Shown in pieces: positions 1 to 4,357 of a DNA stretch of 5,074 nucleotides. This DNA is from Oscillospiraceae bacterium UBA1230. Its GTDB lineage: Bacteria; Bacillota; Clostridia; Oscillospirales; Oscillospiraceae. A program made the position numbers and the translations under genes. Below the pieces are notes generated by a model. That model ran no database searches, had not been told where the DNA came from, and saw nothing but the letters and a program-made list of their open reading frames with translations. The stretch is taken from the NCBI GenBank assembly GCA_002309395.1, contig DBWU01000077.1, positions 1 through 5,074 of the forward strand, written 5' to 3'. How positions within the stretch are numbered: the first letter of the stretch is position 1; each line of letters starts with the position of its first letter.

Positions 1-1115
1 GCGCGGCACAACTCGTCCAAGCCTTCCCCGTTGGCGGCGCTGACCGGGATCACCGTGCCAAACCGCGCCGCCAGCGCCGCTGCGTCCACCCGGCAGGGCA
101 GATCGGATTTATTTAAAACCGTAATATGCTTCGGCGCCGCCAGCGCCGCGGCAGCGACCCGTTCATCCTCCGCCGTAAGGGGCGCCGAGCCGTCCAGCAC
201 CAGCAGGGCAAGCTCCGCCTCCCGTGCCGCCGCGAGACTCCGCTCCACGCCCTGCCGCTCCACCTCGTCGTCGGCGGTGCGGATCCCGGCGGTGTCGGTC
301 AGGCGCAAAAGGAGTCCGTTCAATCGCACCGTTTCCGCCACCGTGTCCCGTGTGGTGCCTGCCACCGCCGTAACGATGGCGCGGTCATAGCCCAACAGCG
401 CGTTCAACAGCGAGGATTTTCCCACGTTCGGCTTCCCCAGCAACACCGCCGGCAGTCCTTGGCGCACGATACTGCCCCGGGAAAACGTGCCGCCCAGCGC
501 CTCCAGCGCGTCGATGCTCTTTTCCAGCAGTGCGGTCATCTCCGCCCGTGTGTGGGGCGTAATATCCTCGTCGGGGTAATCCACCACCGCGTAAAACCGG
601 CTGATCAGCGCCAGAACGTCTTCATATACGGCGTCCACCGTGCGGCTGATGGTGCCTGAAAGCTGTGCCGCCGCGTGGCAGGCGGCGTCCGGCGTGAGCG
701 CGTCGATCAGATCCGCCACCGCCTCCGCCTGCACCAGATCCATCCGTCCGTTCAAAAAGGCACGGCGCGTAAATTCTCCGGCGGTCGCCTGTCTTGCTCC
801 CGCGGCGAACAGCGCGCGCAAGCACTCGTCCAGCACCACCGGCGAGCCGTGACAGTGAAGTTCGGCGCAATCCTCGCCCGTATAGCTGTTGGGCGCCGGA
901 AACAGCACCGCCAACCCTTGATCTATTACGCGTCCGGCGCGATCCAGCACGTCGCCGAACACCATCGTTCTCGCCGGAACCGCCGGGAGGGGCTTGCCGC
1001 TTTTCGGGCGAAATACCGCCTCCGCGGCGGAAAACGCCTCCGCGCCGGACAAACGCACGATGCCAACGGCGCTCACCGCCGAAGCGGTGGCAATGGCGGC
1101 AATGGTGTCAGACAT
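1..1115 (-). CDS. mnmE: tRNA uridine-5-carboxymethylaminomethyl(34) synthesis GTPase MnmE (partial, C-terminus beyond window edge)
   Basis: MnmE works with MnmG to place the (carboxymethyl)aminomethyl group on wobble uridine 34 of certain tRNAs in the cytoplasm, using a methylene-tetrahydrofolate carbon and GTP hydrolysis. The reading frame is open for 371 codons to the window edge; family members are usually about 450-460 residues, so roughly the last 80 are missing, including the C-terminal CxGK motif. Seen: the N-terminal folate-binding domain, with DTIAAIAT at residues 3-10, GIVRLSG at 18-24, HCHG at 87-90 and GEFTRRAFLNGRMDL at 113-127; then the inserted G domain, with G1 GKPNVGKSS at 227-235, the GTTRD loop at 253-257, G3 DTAG at 274-277, G4 NKSD at 335-338 and G5 SAA at 359-361. 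All core GTPase motifs are intact. The ATG at 1115-1113 is preceded by AAAGGAG (AGGAG core at 1126-1130), which fixes the start. Two candidate promoters lie upstream. In many Bacillota mnmG follows mnmE; that position is outside the window. Confidence 0.97.
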   Translation of the reverse strand, partial: MSDTIAAIATASAVSAVGIVRLSGAEAFSAAEAVFRPKSGKPLPAVPARTMVFGDVLDRAGRVIDQGLAVLFPAPNSYTGEDCAELHCHGSPVVLDECLRALFAAGARQATAGEFTRRAFLNGRMDLVQAEAVADLIDALTPDAACHAAAQLSGTISRTVDAVYEDVLALISRFYAVVDYPDEDITPHTRAEMTALLEKSIDALEALGGTFSRGSIVRQGLPAVLLGKPNVGKSSLLNALLGYDRAIVTAVAGTTRDTVAETVRLNGLLLRLTDTAGIRTADDEVERQGVERSLAAAREAELALLVLDGSAPLTAEDERVAAAALAAPKHITVLNKSDLPCRVDAAALAARFGTVIPVSAANGEGLDELCR

Positions 1116-1162
1116 GGCGGCGTTTCTCCTTTCCCGACAGCGTTGGTGTCTCTTTTACAGGC

Positions 1163-1191
1163 AGTATACCACAAAACACCTCTGTTGGAAA
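1163..1191 (-). promoter_or_regulatory. Proximal sigma-70/SigA promoter of mnmE
   Basis: Read on the minus strand, TTTCCA (1191-1186) is followed after 17 bp by TATACT (1168-1163). The -10 is directly preceded by TGG, an extended -10 (TGn) element. The predicted start near 1156 leaves a leader of about 40 nt containing the AGGAG of mnmE. Spacing and -10 quality are good and the -35 matches 4 of 6, so this is the likeliest housekeeping promoter for mnmE. Confidence 0.6.
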
Positions 1192-1233
1192 GAACTGTTT
1201 TTCGCCGCCATTCGGCAAAAATAATATGAATTT

Positions 1234-1268
1234 CGCCTGTATGTAATATAGCATATTAGATACAGGCG
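1234..1268. repeat. 35-bp near-perfect palindrome overlapping a promoter (putative operator)
   Basis: The plus strand reads CGCCTGTAT, G, TAATAT, centre AGC, ATATTA, G, ATACAGGCG. Of 16 arm positions, 15 pair; the only mismatch is G1243 against G1259. It starts immediately next to the TTGACA -35 and runs through the spacer and -10 to about the predicted start point, the usual place for a repressor operator. As RNA it could also fold into a hairpin, but no run of T follows on either strand, so an intrinsic terminator is less likely. A remnant of a small palindromic mobile repeat is another possibility. Confidence 0.7.
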
Positions 1269-1274
1269 TGTCAA
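1245..1274 (-). promoter_or_regulatory. Distal strong promoter between the XRE gene and mnmE, embedded in palindromes
   Basis: On the minus strand a consensus -35 TTGACA (1274-1269) is followed after 18 bp by TATATT (1250-1245), 5 of 6 to the -10 consensus. Transcription would start near 1238 and give mnmE a leader of about 120 nt, or serve a short separate transcript. No open reading frame with a ribosome binding site was recognised between it and mnmE. The whole spacer and the -10 lie inside the 35-bp palindrome 1234-1268, and the -35 overlaps the palindrome 1271-1285, so it is probably a repressed promoter. Confidence 0.55.
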
Positions 1275-1285
1275 GCGGCGCTTGA
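1271..1285. repeat. 15-bp palindrome TCAAGC-GGC-GCTTGA over the distal -35
   Basis: The arms TCAAGC (1271-1276) and GCTTGA (1280-1285) are perfect complements around GGC. On the minus strand it lies 16 nt after the XRE stop codon and is preceded, not followed, by six T residues, so it does not look like a terminator of that gene. It overlaps four bases of the TTGACA -35 and sits two bases from the larger palindrome, which suggests a second regulatory site. Chance occurrence cannot be excluded at this length. Confidence 0.4.
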
Positions 1286-1300
1286 AAAAATCCCGGTTGT

Positions 1301-1513
1301 TTATAGATTTCTTTGGGGATTGTTGGTCTGCCGCAGCAGATAATCGATGCTGACATGGTAAAAATCTGCCAGCTTTATGAGCAGTTCGGCGGTAAGGGGC
1401 TGGGTTTCCGTTTCCACGTAGCTGTATTTGCGCTGGGTAATGCCAAGGTGGTCGGCGAGTTGCTGTTGCGTCAGATCGTGATCCTCCCGCAGATCCCTGA
1501 TGCGGCTGTCCAT
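1301..1513 (-). CDS. Small XRE-family helix-turn-helix repressor
   Basis: A 70-residue cytoplasmic DNA-binding protein of the Cro/C1 (XRE) family, consisting of the helix-turn-helix domain alone. Residues 1-12 (MDSRIRDLREDH) are the usual first helix; TQQQLADHLG at 15-24 is helix 2; ITQRKYSYVETE at 25-36 is the recognition helix with the family's Y-x-x-x-E ending; PLTAELLIKLADFYHVSIDYLL at about 39-60 is the typical closing pair of helices. No sensor or oligomerisation domain follows, so it probably acts as a dimer on palindromes. The start at 1513 was chosen because AGGAG lies about 9 nt upstream; an in-frame ATG at 1522 and a start at 1546 exist but are poorly placed against that site. It is divergent from the DUF4352 gene. 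Palindromic sites lie on both sides of it and share TATCTAA, which suggests autoregulation and control of the neighbour. A clear promoter of its own was not found; TTGCCA-17-TATCCA (1611-1583) is a weak candidate. Confidence 0.9.
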   Translation of the reverse strand: MDSRIRDLREDHDLTQQQLADHLGITQRKYSYVETETQPLTAELLIKLADFYHVSIDYLLRQTNNPQRNL

Positions 1514-1562
1514 GTATATCATCTCCTGTCGGTAGTATGTACACATGGTAGCGTAGACAAAA

Positions 1563-1598
1563 ATTATCTATTGACTTTTAGATGGATATTATCTAAAA
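1563..1598. promoter_or_regulatory. Putative XRE operator: three TATCTA/TAGAT half-sites in the divergent control region
   Basis: ATTATCTA occurs exactly twice as a direct repeat (1563-1570 and 1588-1595, 25 bp apart). Between them lies the inverted half-site TTTTAGAT (1576-1583), which pairs perfectly with ATCTAAAA (1591-1598) across a 7-bp centre. The 8+7+8 bp palindrome spans the last base of the -35, the whole spacer and most of the -10 of the plus-strand promoter, so a bound protein would block that promoter. Small XRE repressors commonly bind such sites next to their own gene; assignment to this one is inference. Confidence 0.6.
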
Positions 1599-1599
1599 T
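1571..1599 (+). promoter_or_regulatory. Promoter of the zinc-ribbon/DUF4352 gene
   Basis: TTGACT (1571-1576) and TAAAAT (1594-1599) are separated by exactly 17 bp, both 5 of 6 to consensus. The predicted start near 1606 gives a leader of about 37 nt ending with AAAGGAG and the ATG at 1643. The inverted repeat 1576-1598 is embedded in it, so the promoter is probably repressed. Confidence 0.75.
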
Positions 1600-1642
1600 A
1601 GGGCGTGGCAAACTTGACCAACAAAGAAAAAGGAGTAAAAAA

Positions 1643-2281
1643 ATGAACGACAATCTTATATCCTGCAAAACCTGTGGGGCGGAGATGGCAAAATCGGCAA
1701 AAGTATGCCCCAGCTGCGGCGCAAAAAACAAAAAGCCTCTTTACAAAAAATGGTGGTTATGGGCAATTTTAGTTGTTATAATCATTGCCATCGTCAGCGC
1801 GGGCAAAAATGAACCCAAGAAAGTAGGAGAGGTAACACCCACAGGAGAAACTACCCAGCAAGAGCAATCAAATACGCCAGAGAAAACGTCGTTTGCAATA
1901 GGAGATCAAGTGGAATTAAACGGAGTCGTTGTCTCGCTTGACAGTGTTACGGAAAGCGAAGGGTCTACGTTCAATACACCGGCAGATGGGCAAATCTTTG
2001 TGCTGTGCCAGTTCACAATTGAGAATAATAGCAGCAAGGAAATAAATATCAGTTCCCTCCTTTGCTTTGATACATATTGCGATGATTATTCATGTAGTTA
2101 CAGTTTAGGAGCGCAAATGGCGGCCGGGGGTCAAAGCGGATTGGACGGTACGATTGCAGGCGGCAAAAAAATGGTTGGTGTGATCGGATATGAAGTAGCG
2201 AAAGATTGGAAGGAGCTTGAAATCCATTTTACACCGGATTTTTGGAGCAATAAGGATATCGTTTTTACCGCCACACATTGA
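1643..2281 (+). CDS. Zinc-ribbon, single-transmembrane, DUF4352-type envelope protein
   Basis: A 212-residue protein of unknown function. Residues 8-25 form a short zinc ribbon (C8-x2-C11 and C22-P-x-C25). KKPLYKKWW precedes one hydrophobic segment at about 37-53. A polar Ser/Thr/Gln-rich linker covers about 55-83, and a beta-rich domain at about 84-212 matches the DUF4352 (telokin-like, immunoglobulin-fold) pattern: FAIGDQVELNGVVVSL, GQIFVLCQFTIENNS at 116-130, then GTIAGGKKMVGVIGYEV at 169-185. Topology is likely zinc ribbon inside and DUF4352 domain outside. Four cysteines lie in the outer domain (122, 141, 146, 151), so disulfides are possible. The start is fixed by AGGAG at 1631-1635, 7 nt before ATG, and by the promoter just upstream. 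The same frame stays open back to 1313, but that part is antisense to the XRE gene and not coding. It is the only plus-strand gene here, and its coding is AT-richer than mnmE or pnp, hinting at acquisition. DUF4352 proteins are common in Gram-positive bacteria and their prophages; no biochemical role can be assigned. Confidence 0.88.
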   Translation: MNDNLISCKTCGAEMAKSAKVCPSCGAKNKKPLYKKWWLWAILVVIIIAIVSAGKNEPKKVGEVTPTGETTQQEQSNTPEKTSFAIGDQVELNGVVVSLDSVTESEGSTFNTPADGQIFVLCQFTIENNSSKEINISSLLCFDTYCDDYSCSYSLGAQMAAGGQSGLDGTIAGGKKMVGVIGYEVAKDWKELEIHFTPDFWSNKDIVFTATH

Positions 2282-2298
2282 TGTGCATAGAAAGAGAA

Positions 2299-2326
2299 AG
2301 CAGGACGGGCATTTGCCCGTCCTGCT
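2299..2326. terminator. Strong hairpin between convergent genes, probable bidirectional terminator (dispersed palindrome copy 1)
   Basis: AGCAGGACGGGC (2299-2310) pairs perfectly with GCCCGTCCTGCT (2315-2326) around the loop ATTT. It lies 17 nt after the stop of the DUF4352 gene and about 80 nt past the stop of the convergent dehydrogenase gene. On the minus strand the stem is followed by TTCTCTTTCT, a usable U-rich tract, so it fits best as terminator of the dehydrogenase transcript. In the plus direction only CGTTTG follows. The core is repeated at 3627-3650. Confidence 0.7.
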
Positions 2327-2367
2327 CGTTTGCGGTATGGCTCAATTTTATATAACGCCTGCGGTGG

Positions 2368-2386
2368 GCCGCCGCTGTTTGGCGGC
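2368..2386. repeat. GC-rich inverted repeat downstream of the dehydrogenase stop
   Basis: GCCGCC (2368-2373) pairs with GGCGGC (2381-2386) around a 7-nt loop. It sits 22 nt past the dehydrogenase stop codon in the sense direction, with no T-run right after it. It might be an RNA 3'-end stabilising hairpin or half of a compound terminator with 2299-2326. GC-rich sequence makes chance pairing likely. Confidence 0.25.
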
Positions 2387-2407
2387 AGGGGATGAGGCGG
2401 GAGGGCA

Positions 2408-3379
2408 TCAATACTTGTAGAAGCCCTCGCCCGAAGCGCGGCCCATCTTGCCCGCGTCAATATACTTTTTCAGCAGGGCCTTCTGCGCCTTGAAATTGTA
2501 GGGCAGCATCATCTTCTTCAGCAGCGGATCAATGATCCCCGGCACCTTCTGATACTTTTCCACGATGTTGAAGGCCGTGGTCAGACCCACCACGTCAAAG
2601 ATCTCAAACGGCCCGCGAGGCGCGCCGGTGCCCAGCTTCCACGCCTTGTCGATGCTCTCGGGATCGGAAACGCCGTTGGCCACCAGGTCAAGACCGGAGA
2701 GCAAAAACGGGATCAGCAGAGAGTTGAGCAGGTAGCCCGCCTTTTCCTTGTTCACCGGCAGGGGGATCATGCGGATCTCCTGGGCAAAGTCCATGACCGC
2801 GTCAAAGGACGCCGGCGCGGTTTCGGCCTGCGACATCACCTCGGCGATGTTCTGCTTCCAGATGGAATTGGCAAAGTGCAGGGCGAGGTACTTGCCGGGG
2901 CGGCCGGTGGCCTTAGTGAAGGAGGAGGGCAGCAGAGAGGAAGAGTTGGTCACCAGCAGCGTTTTTTCCGGCAGCAGCGGCGCCAGACGGGTGAAAAACG
3001 CCACTTTCTCGGCTGCCACCTCCGCCATGGATTCGATGACCAGATCCGCGTCGCTGACGGCCTTGGCCAGATCCAGCTCCAGCTTCAGACCGCTGTAAGC
3101 GGCCTCTGCTTTTGCCCGGCACGCTTCGGCGTCAAAGGCGCCGAACTCCGCAATGCCGCGGCACCACTTGGGATCGACGGGGCTTTCCACCGTCTTCATG
3201 GCTTCGATGGCGTCCAGATAGGTGTCCTTCAGCTTGTCCAGCTTGGGCTGGGTGCGGCCGATGCTGCCCTCGCTGCGCAGCCAGATGGTTACGTCAAACC
3301 CGCAGTACGCCGCCTGAAACGCGATCTGAGAGCCCAGCACGCCGCCGCCGGCCACGACGACCTTTTTGATAGAAGACAT
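2408..3379 (-). CDS. 3-hydroxyacyl-CoA dehydrogenase (3-hydroxybutyryl-CoA dehydrogenase-like)
   Basis: A cytoplasmic oxidoreductase expected to interconvert 3-hydroxyacyl-CoA and 3-oxoacyl-CoA with NAD(P)(H), as in butyrate-type fermentation or fatty-acid oxidation. It has 323 residues, slightly longer than the roughly 280 of classical Hbd. The Rossmann loop is G11-x-G13-x-x-G16 in VVVAGGGVLGSQIA (7-20). The catalytic set is present: the NSSS segment (145-148, S147), H168 in LHFANS, E180 and N219 in GYLLNS; the S-H and H-E spacings (21 and 12) match the family. The C-terminal domain ends with GKMGRASGEGFYKY, a family hallmark. Odd points: the acidic residue normally ending strand beta-2 is replaced (TIWLR, L34-R35), and the usual HFFNP is HFANS, so cofactor and substrate choice may differ. 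The ATG at 3379 was chosen because AAGGGAG lies 11 nt upstream; a GTG at 3391 abuts that site. No thiolase, crotonase or acyl-CoA dehydrogenase gene is adjacent, so it seems monocistronic. Confidence 0.9.
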   Translation of the reverse strand: MSSIKKVVVAGGGVLGSQIAFQAAYCGFDVTIWLRSEGSIGRTQPKLDKLKDTYLDAIEAMKTVESPVDPKWCRGIAEFGAFDAEACRAKAEAAYSGLKLELDLAKAVSDADLVIESMAEVAAEKVAFFTRLAPLLPEKTLLVTNSSSLLPSSFTKATGRPGKYLALHFANSIWKQNIAEVMSQAETAPASFDAVMDFAQEIRMIPLPVNKEKAGYLLNSLLIPFLLSGLDLVANGVSDPESIDKAWKLGTGAPRGPFEIFDVVGLTTAFNIVEKYQKVPGIIDPLLKKMMLPYNFKAQKALLKKYIDAGKMGRASGEGFYKY

Positions 3380-3411
3380 AAAAACACACACTCCCTTTTC
3401 AGAATACTATC

Positions 3412-3440
3412 AGCATACGGGATACAGCCTGCCGAGTCAA
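3412..3440 (-). promoter_or_regulatory. Promoter of the 3-hydroxyacyl-CoA dehydrogenase gene
   Basis: On the minus strand TTGACT (3440-3435) is followed after 17 bp by TATGCT (3417-3412). The start near 3405 leaves a short leader of about 26 nt that carries AAGGGAG. The -35 is 5 of 6 and the -10 is 4 of 6 to consensus, with ideal spacing. An A/T-rich stretch lies upstream (3442-3486). Confidence 0.65.
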
Positions 3441-3463
3441 GCATTTTTTGCAAAAAAATTATC

Positions 3464-3474
3464 ATTGTGACAAT
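3464..3474. promoter_or_regulatory. Palindrome ATTGT-G-ACAAT upstream of the dehydrogenase promoter
   Basis: A perfect 5+1+5 bp palindrome in an A/T-rich stretch, centred about 64 bp upstream of the predicted start. That distance would suit an activator or an upstream operator. It recalls the TTGT/ACAA half-sites of redox regulators such as Rex but lacks the longer spacer of a known Rex site, so no regulator is assigned. Confidence 0.3.
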
Positions 3475-3546
3475 ATTTTTTTATTGCGAAGGGGTGCGCC
3501 TTCGGCGGCAGGACTTTTCGGCACAGAATGGTTCATTGATCTGATC

Positions 3547-3603
3547 GCCATTTTGCCGAAGCCGAATCCGTATTACGTGTAAAAAATGGCTTCTCATTAC
3601 ACG
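3547..3603. other. Interlaced inverted repeats with pseudoknot topology in a gene-free stretch
   Basis: GCCATTTT (3547-3554) is complementary to AAAATGGC (3583-3590), and CGTGTAA (3576-3582) is complementary to TTACACG (3597-3603). The order is A, B, A', B', the H-type pseudoknot arrangement, with B directly abutting A' and loops of 21 and 6 nt. It lies in the roughly 300-bp region between the dehydrogenase promoter and the stop of the two-transmembrane protein, where no credible coding sequence was seen; the open frame on the minus strand at 3481-3771 has no ribosome binding site and runs over the neighbouring gene. The strand of any RNA is unknown, and chance pairing remains possible. Confidence 0.3.
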
Positions 3604-3617
3604 GCAAGCACCTTTGT

Positions 3618-3659
3618 ACAAACTTACAGGACGGGCGCTTGCCCGTCCTGTAAGTTTGT
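3618..3659. terminator. 19-bp perfect hairpin after the two-transmembrane protein gene (dispersed palindrome copy 2)
   Basis: ACAAACTTACAGGACGGGC (3618-3636) pairs without mismatch with 3641-3659 around the loop GCTT. It begins 26 nt after the stop of the minus-strand gene 3686-4249. No T-run follows on either strand, so it may stabilise the 3' end or be a palindromic repeat element rather than a classical intrinsic terminator. The inner 24 bp (3627-3650) match 2301-2324 except for two loop bases. Confidence 0.65.
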
Positions 3660-3685
3660 GTGTTACCGCCGCGCTGCGTTGTCCG

Positions 3686-4249
3686 TCAGCCGCGAGTTTT
3701 ACCGACACGGCCGTATTTACGCCGGATACGCCGATCTCGCAGCGCTTCCTGCCTCCGCTGGGATTCGGCAATTATCCAGCCGGACCAAGCCATCAACAGT
3801 GCCACGGCTAAAGCTACCGTAGCCAGCACGTTCCGCCAAAGACTGCCGATCACCGGAGAATAAGCATAGGCAACTATTGCCACGCCATCCGCCTCTATTT
3901 GGCCGGCATAGCGCCACCCCAACCAGCGGCCTATGGCATCCTGATAAAAACGAACCGTAACCGAATCGCCCGCAACGAAAATATCCGAGATCGCCGCGGC
4001 GTCATATTTACCTGTCAGGATATAGACGGTGCCGCCCTCCGTGGTAAGACACGGAGAAATGCCTCGCACGGTAAGTCTCCAATGAAGCGCCGCAACTGTT
4101 TCCTCCGAAGCAATCAAATCGCGGTAAAGTGCGGAAGATGTGGTGGTGGGCTGCAAAAACAGCCCAATGCCAAATAGAAAGAAAACGGCGGCTGTGAAAA
4201 GTGTAGGAATCAAGCGCCGACGGATCTCCTTTTCTGACATACGCCGCAT
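3686..4249 (-). CDS. Unrecognised two-transmembrane protein with an extracytoplasmic domain
   Basis: A 187-residue protein I do not recognise. A basic N-terminus (MRRMSEKEIRRRL) is followed by a hydrophobic segment at about 14-33. A domain of roughly 105 residues (34-138) alternates short hydrophobic strands (GTVYILTG at 73-80, SVTVRFYQ at 96-103, GQIEADGVAIVAYAYSP at 116-132) and is probably beta-rich. A second hydrophobic segment spans about 139-161, and the tail RRQEALRDRRIRRKYGRVGKTRG is strongly basic. By the positive-inside rule both ends are cytoplasmic and the middle domain faces outward. No catalytic or lipobox motif was seen. The ATG at 4249 was chosen because AGGAGG (4262-4257) lies 7 nt upstream; the frame opens earlier at 4324 but without a comparable site. 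It follows pnp by 108 bp on the same strand, and no convincing promoter was found in the gap, so read-through from pnp is possible. A 19-bp hairpin follows its stop. Confidence 0.75.
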   Translation of the reverse strand: MRRMSEKEIRRRLIPTLFTAAVFFLFGIGLFLQPTTTSSALYRDLIASEETVAALHWRLTVRGISPCLTTEGGTVYILTGKYDAAAISDIFVAGDSVTVRFYQDAIGRWLGWRYAGQIEADGVAIVAYAYSPVIGSLWRNVLATVALAVALLMAWSGWIIAESQRRQEALRDRRIRRKYGRVGKTRG

Positions 4250-4308
4250 CACCACACCTCCTCCCTGGTTTTGCACTGTATTGCAATAACAAAACGGTTT
4301 GACAGGAA

Positions 4309-4324
4309 ATGCGGTAAGCCGCAT
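4309..4324 (-). terminator. Weak hairpin after pnp
   Basis: On the minus strand ATGCGG-CTTA-CCGCAT forms a 6-bp stem 34 nt after the pnp stop, followed by TTCCTGTC. The U-tract is poor, so termination would be partial at best. It could allow pnp transcripts to continue into the two-transmembrane gene. Confidence 0.3.
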
Positions 4325-4357
4325 ATTTTAACCCGTTCAACGGCTGTCACTCGTTTT

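Noticed and set aside
1204..1224. Hairpin GCCG/CGGC flanked by T and A runs upstream of mnmE as a terminator
   Set aside because: The GC stem is only 4 bp, needs a bulge to extend, and is followed by A rather than T on both strands.
31..1246. Several open frames of 70-184 codons on the plus strand across the mnmE region
   Set aside because: They are low-complexity Arg/Ala/Ser-rich shadows of the GC-rich mnmE gene, which has continuous family motifs on the minus strand.
1313..1642. In-frame upstream extension of the DUF4352 gene to 1313 (322 residues)
   Set aside because: It is antisense to the XRE gene and crosses its control region; the promoter, AGGAG and zinc-ribbon start all point to 1643.
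3380..3391. GTG start for the dehydrogenase, adding four residues
   Set aside because: The GTG overlaps the AAGGGAG site too closely; the ATG at 3379 has workable spacing and begins directly before the first beta strand.
3487..3504. Inverted repeat CGAAGG-6 nt-CCTTCG as a terminator
   Set aside because: The short stem is not followed by T residues on either strand; the nearby T-run lies on the wrong side.
2876..3544. Plus-strand open frame of 222 codons antisense to the dehydrogenase
   Set aside because: Its composition is that of a shadow frame and it overlaps a gene with intact catalytic motifs and its own promoter.
3481..3771. Minus-strand open frame of 96 codons in the gap region
   Set aside because: It runs across the 19-bp hairpin and the end of the two-transmembrane gene, lacks a ribosome binding site and has no recognisable domain.
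4268..4295. Inverted repeats GTTTTG/CAAAAC and TTGCA/TGCAA before the two-transmembrane gene
   Set aside because: Arms are only 5-6 bp in an AT-rich spacer and no matching promoter with good spacing was found, so an operator call is not supported.
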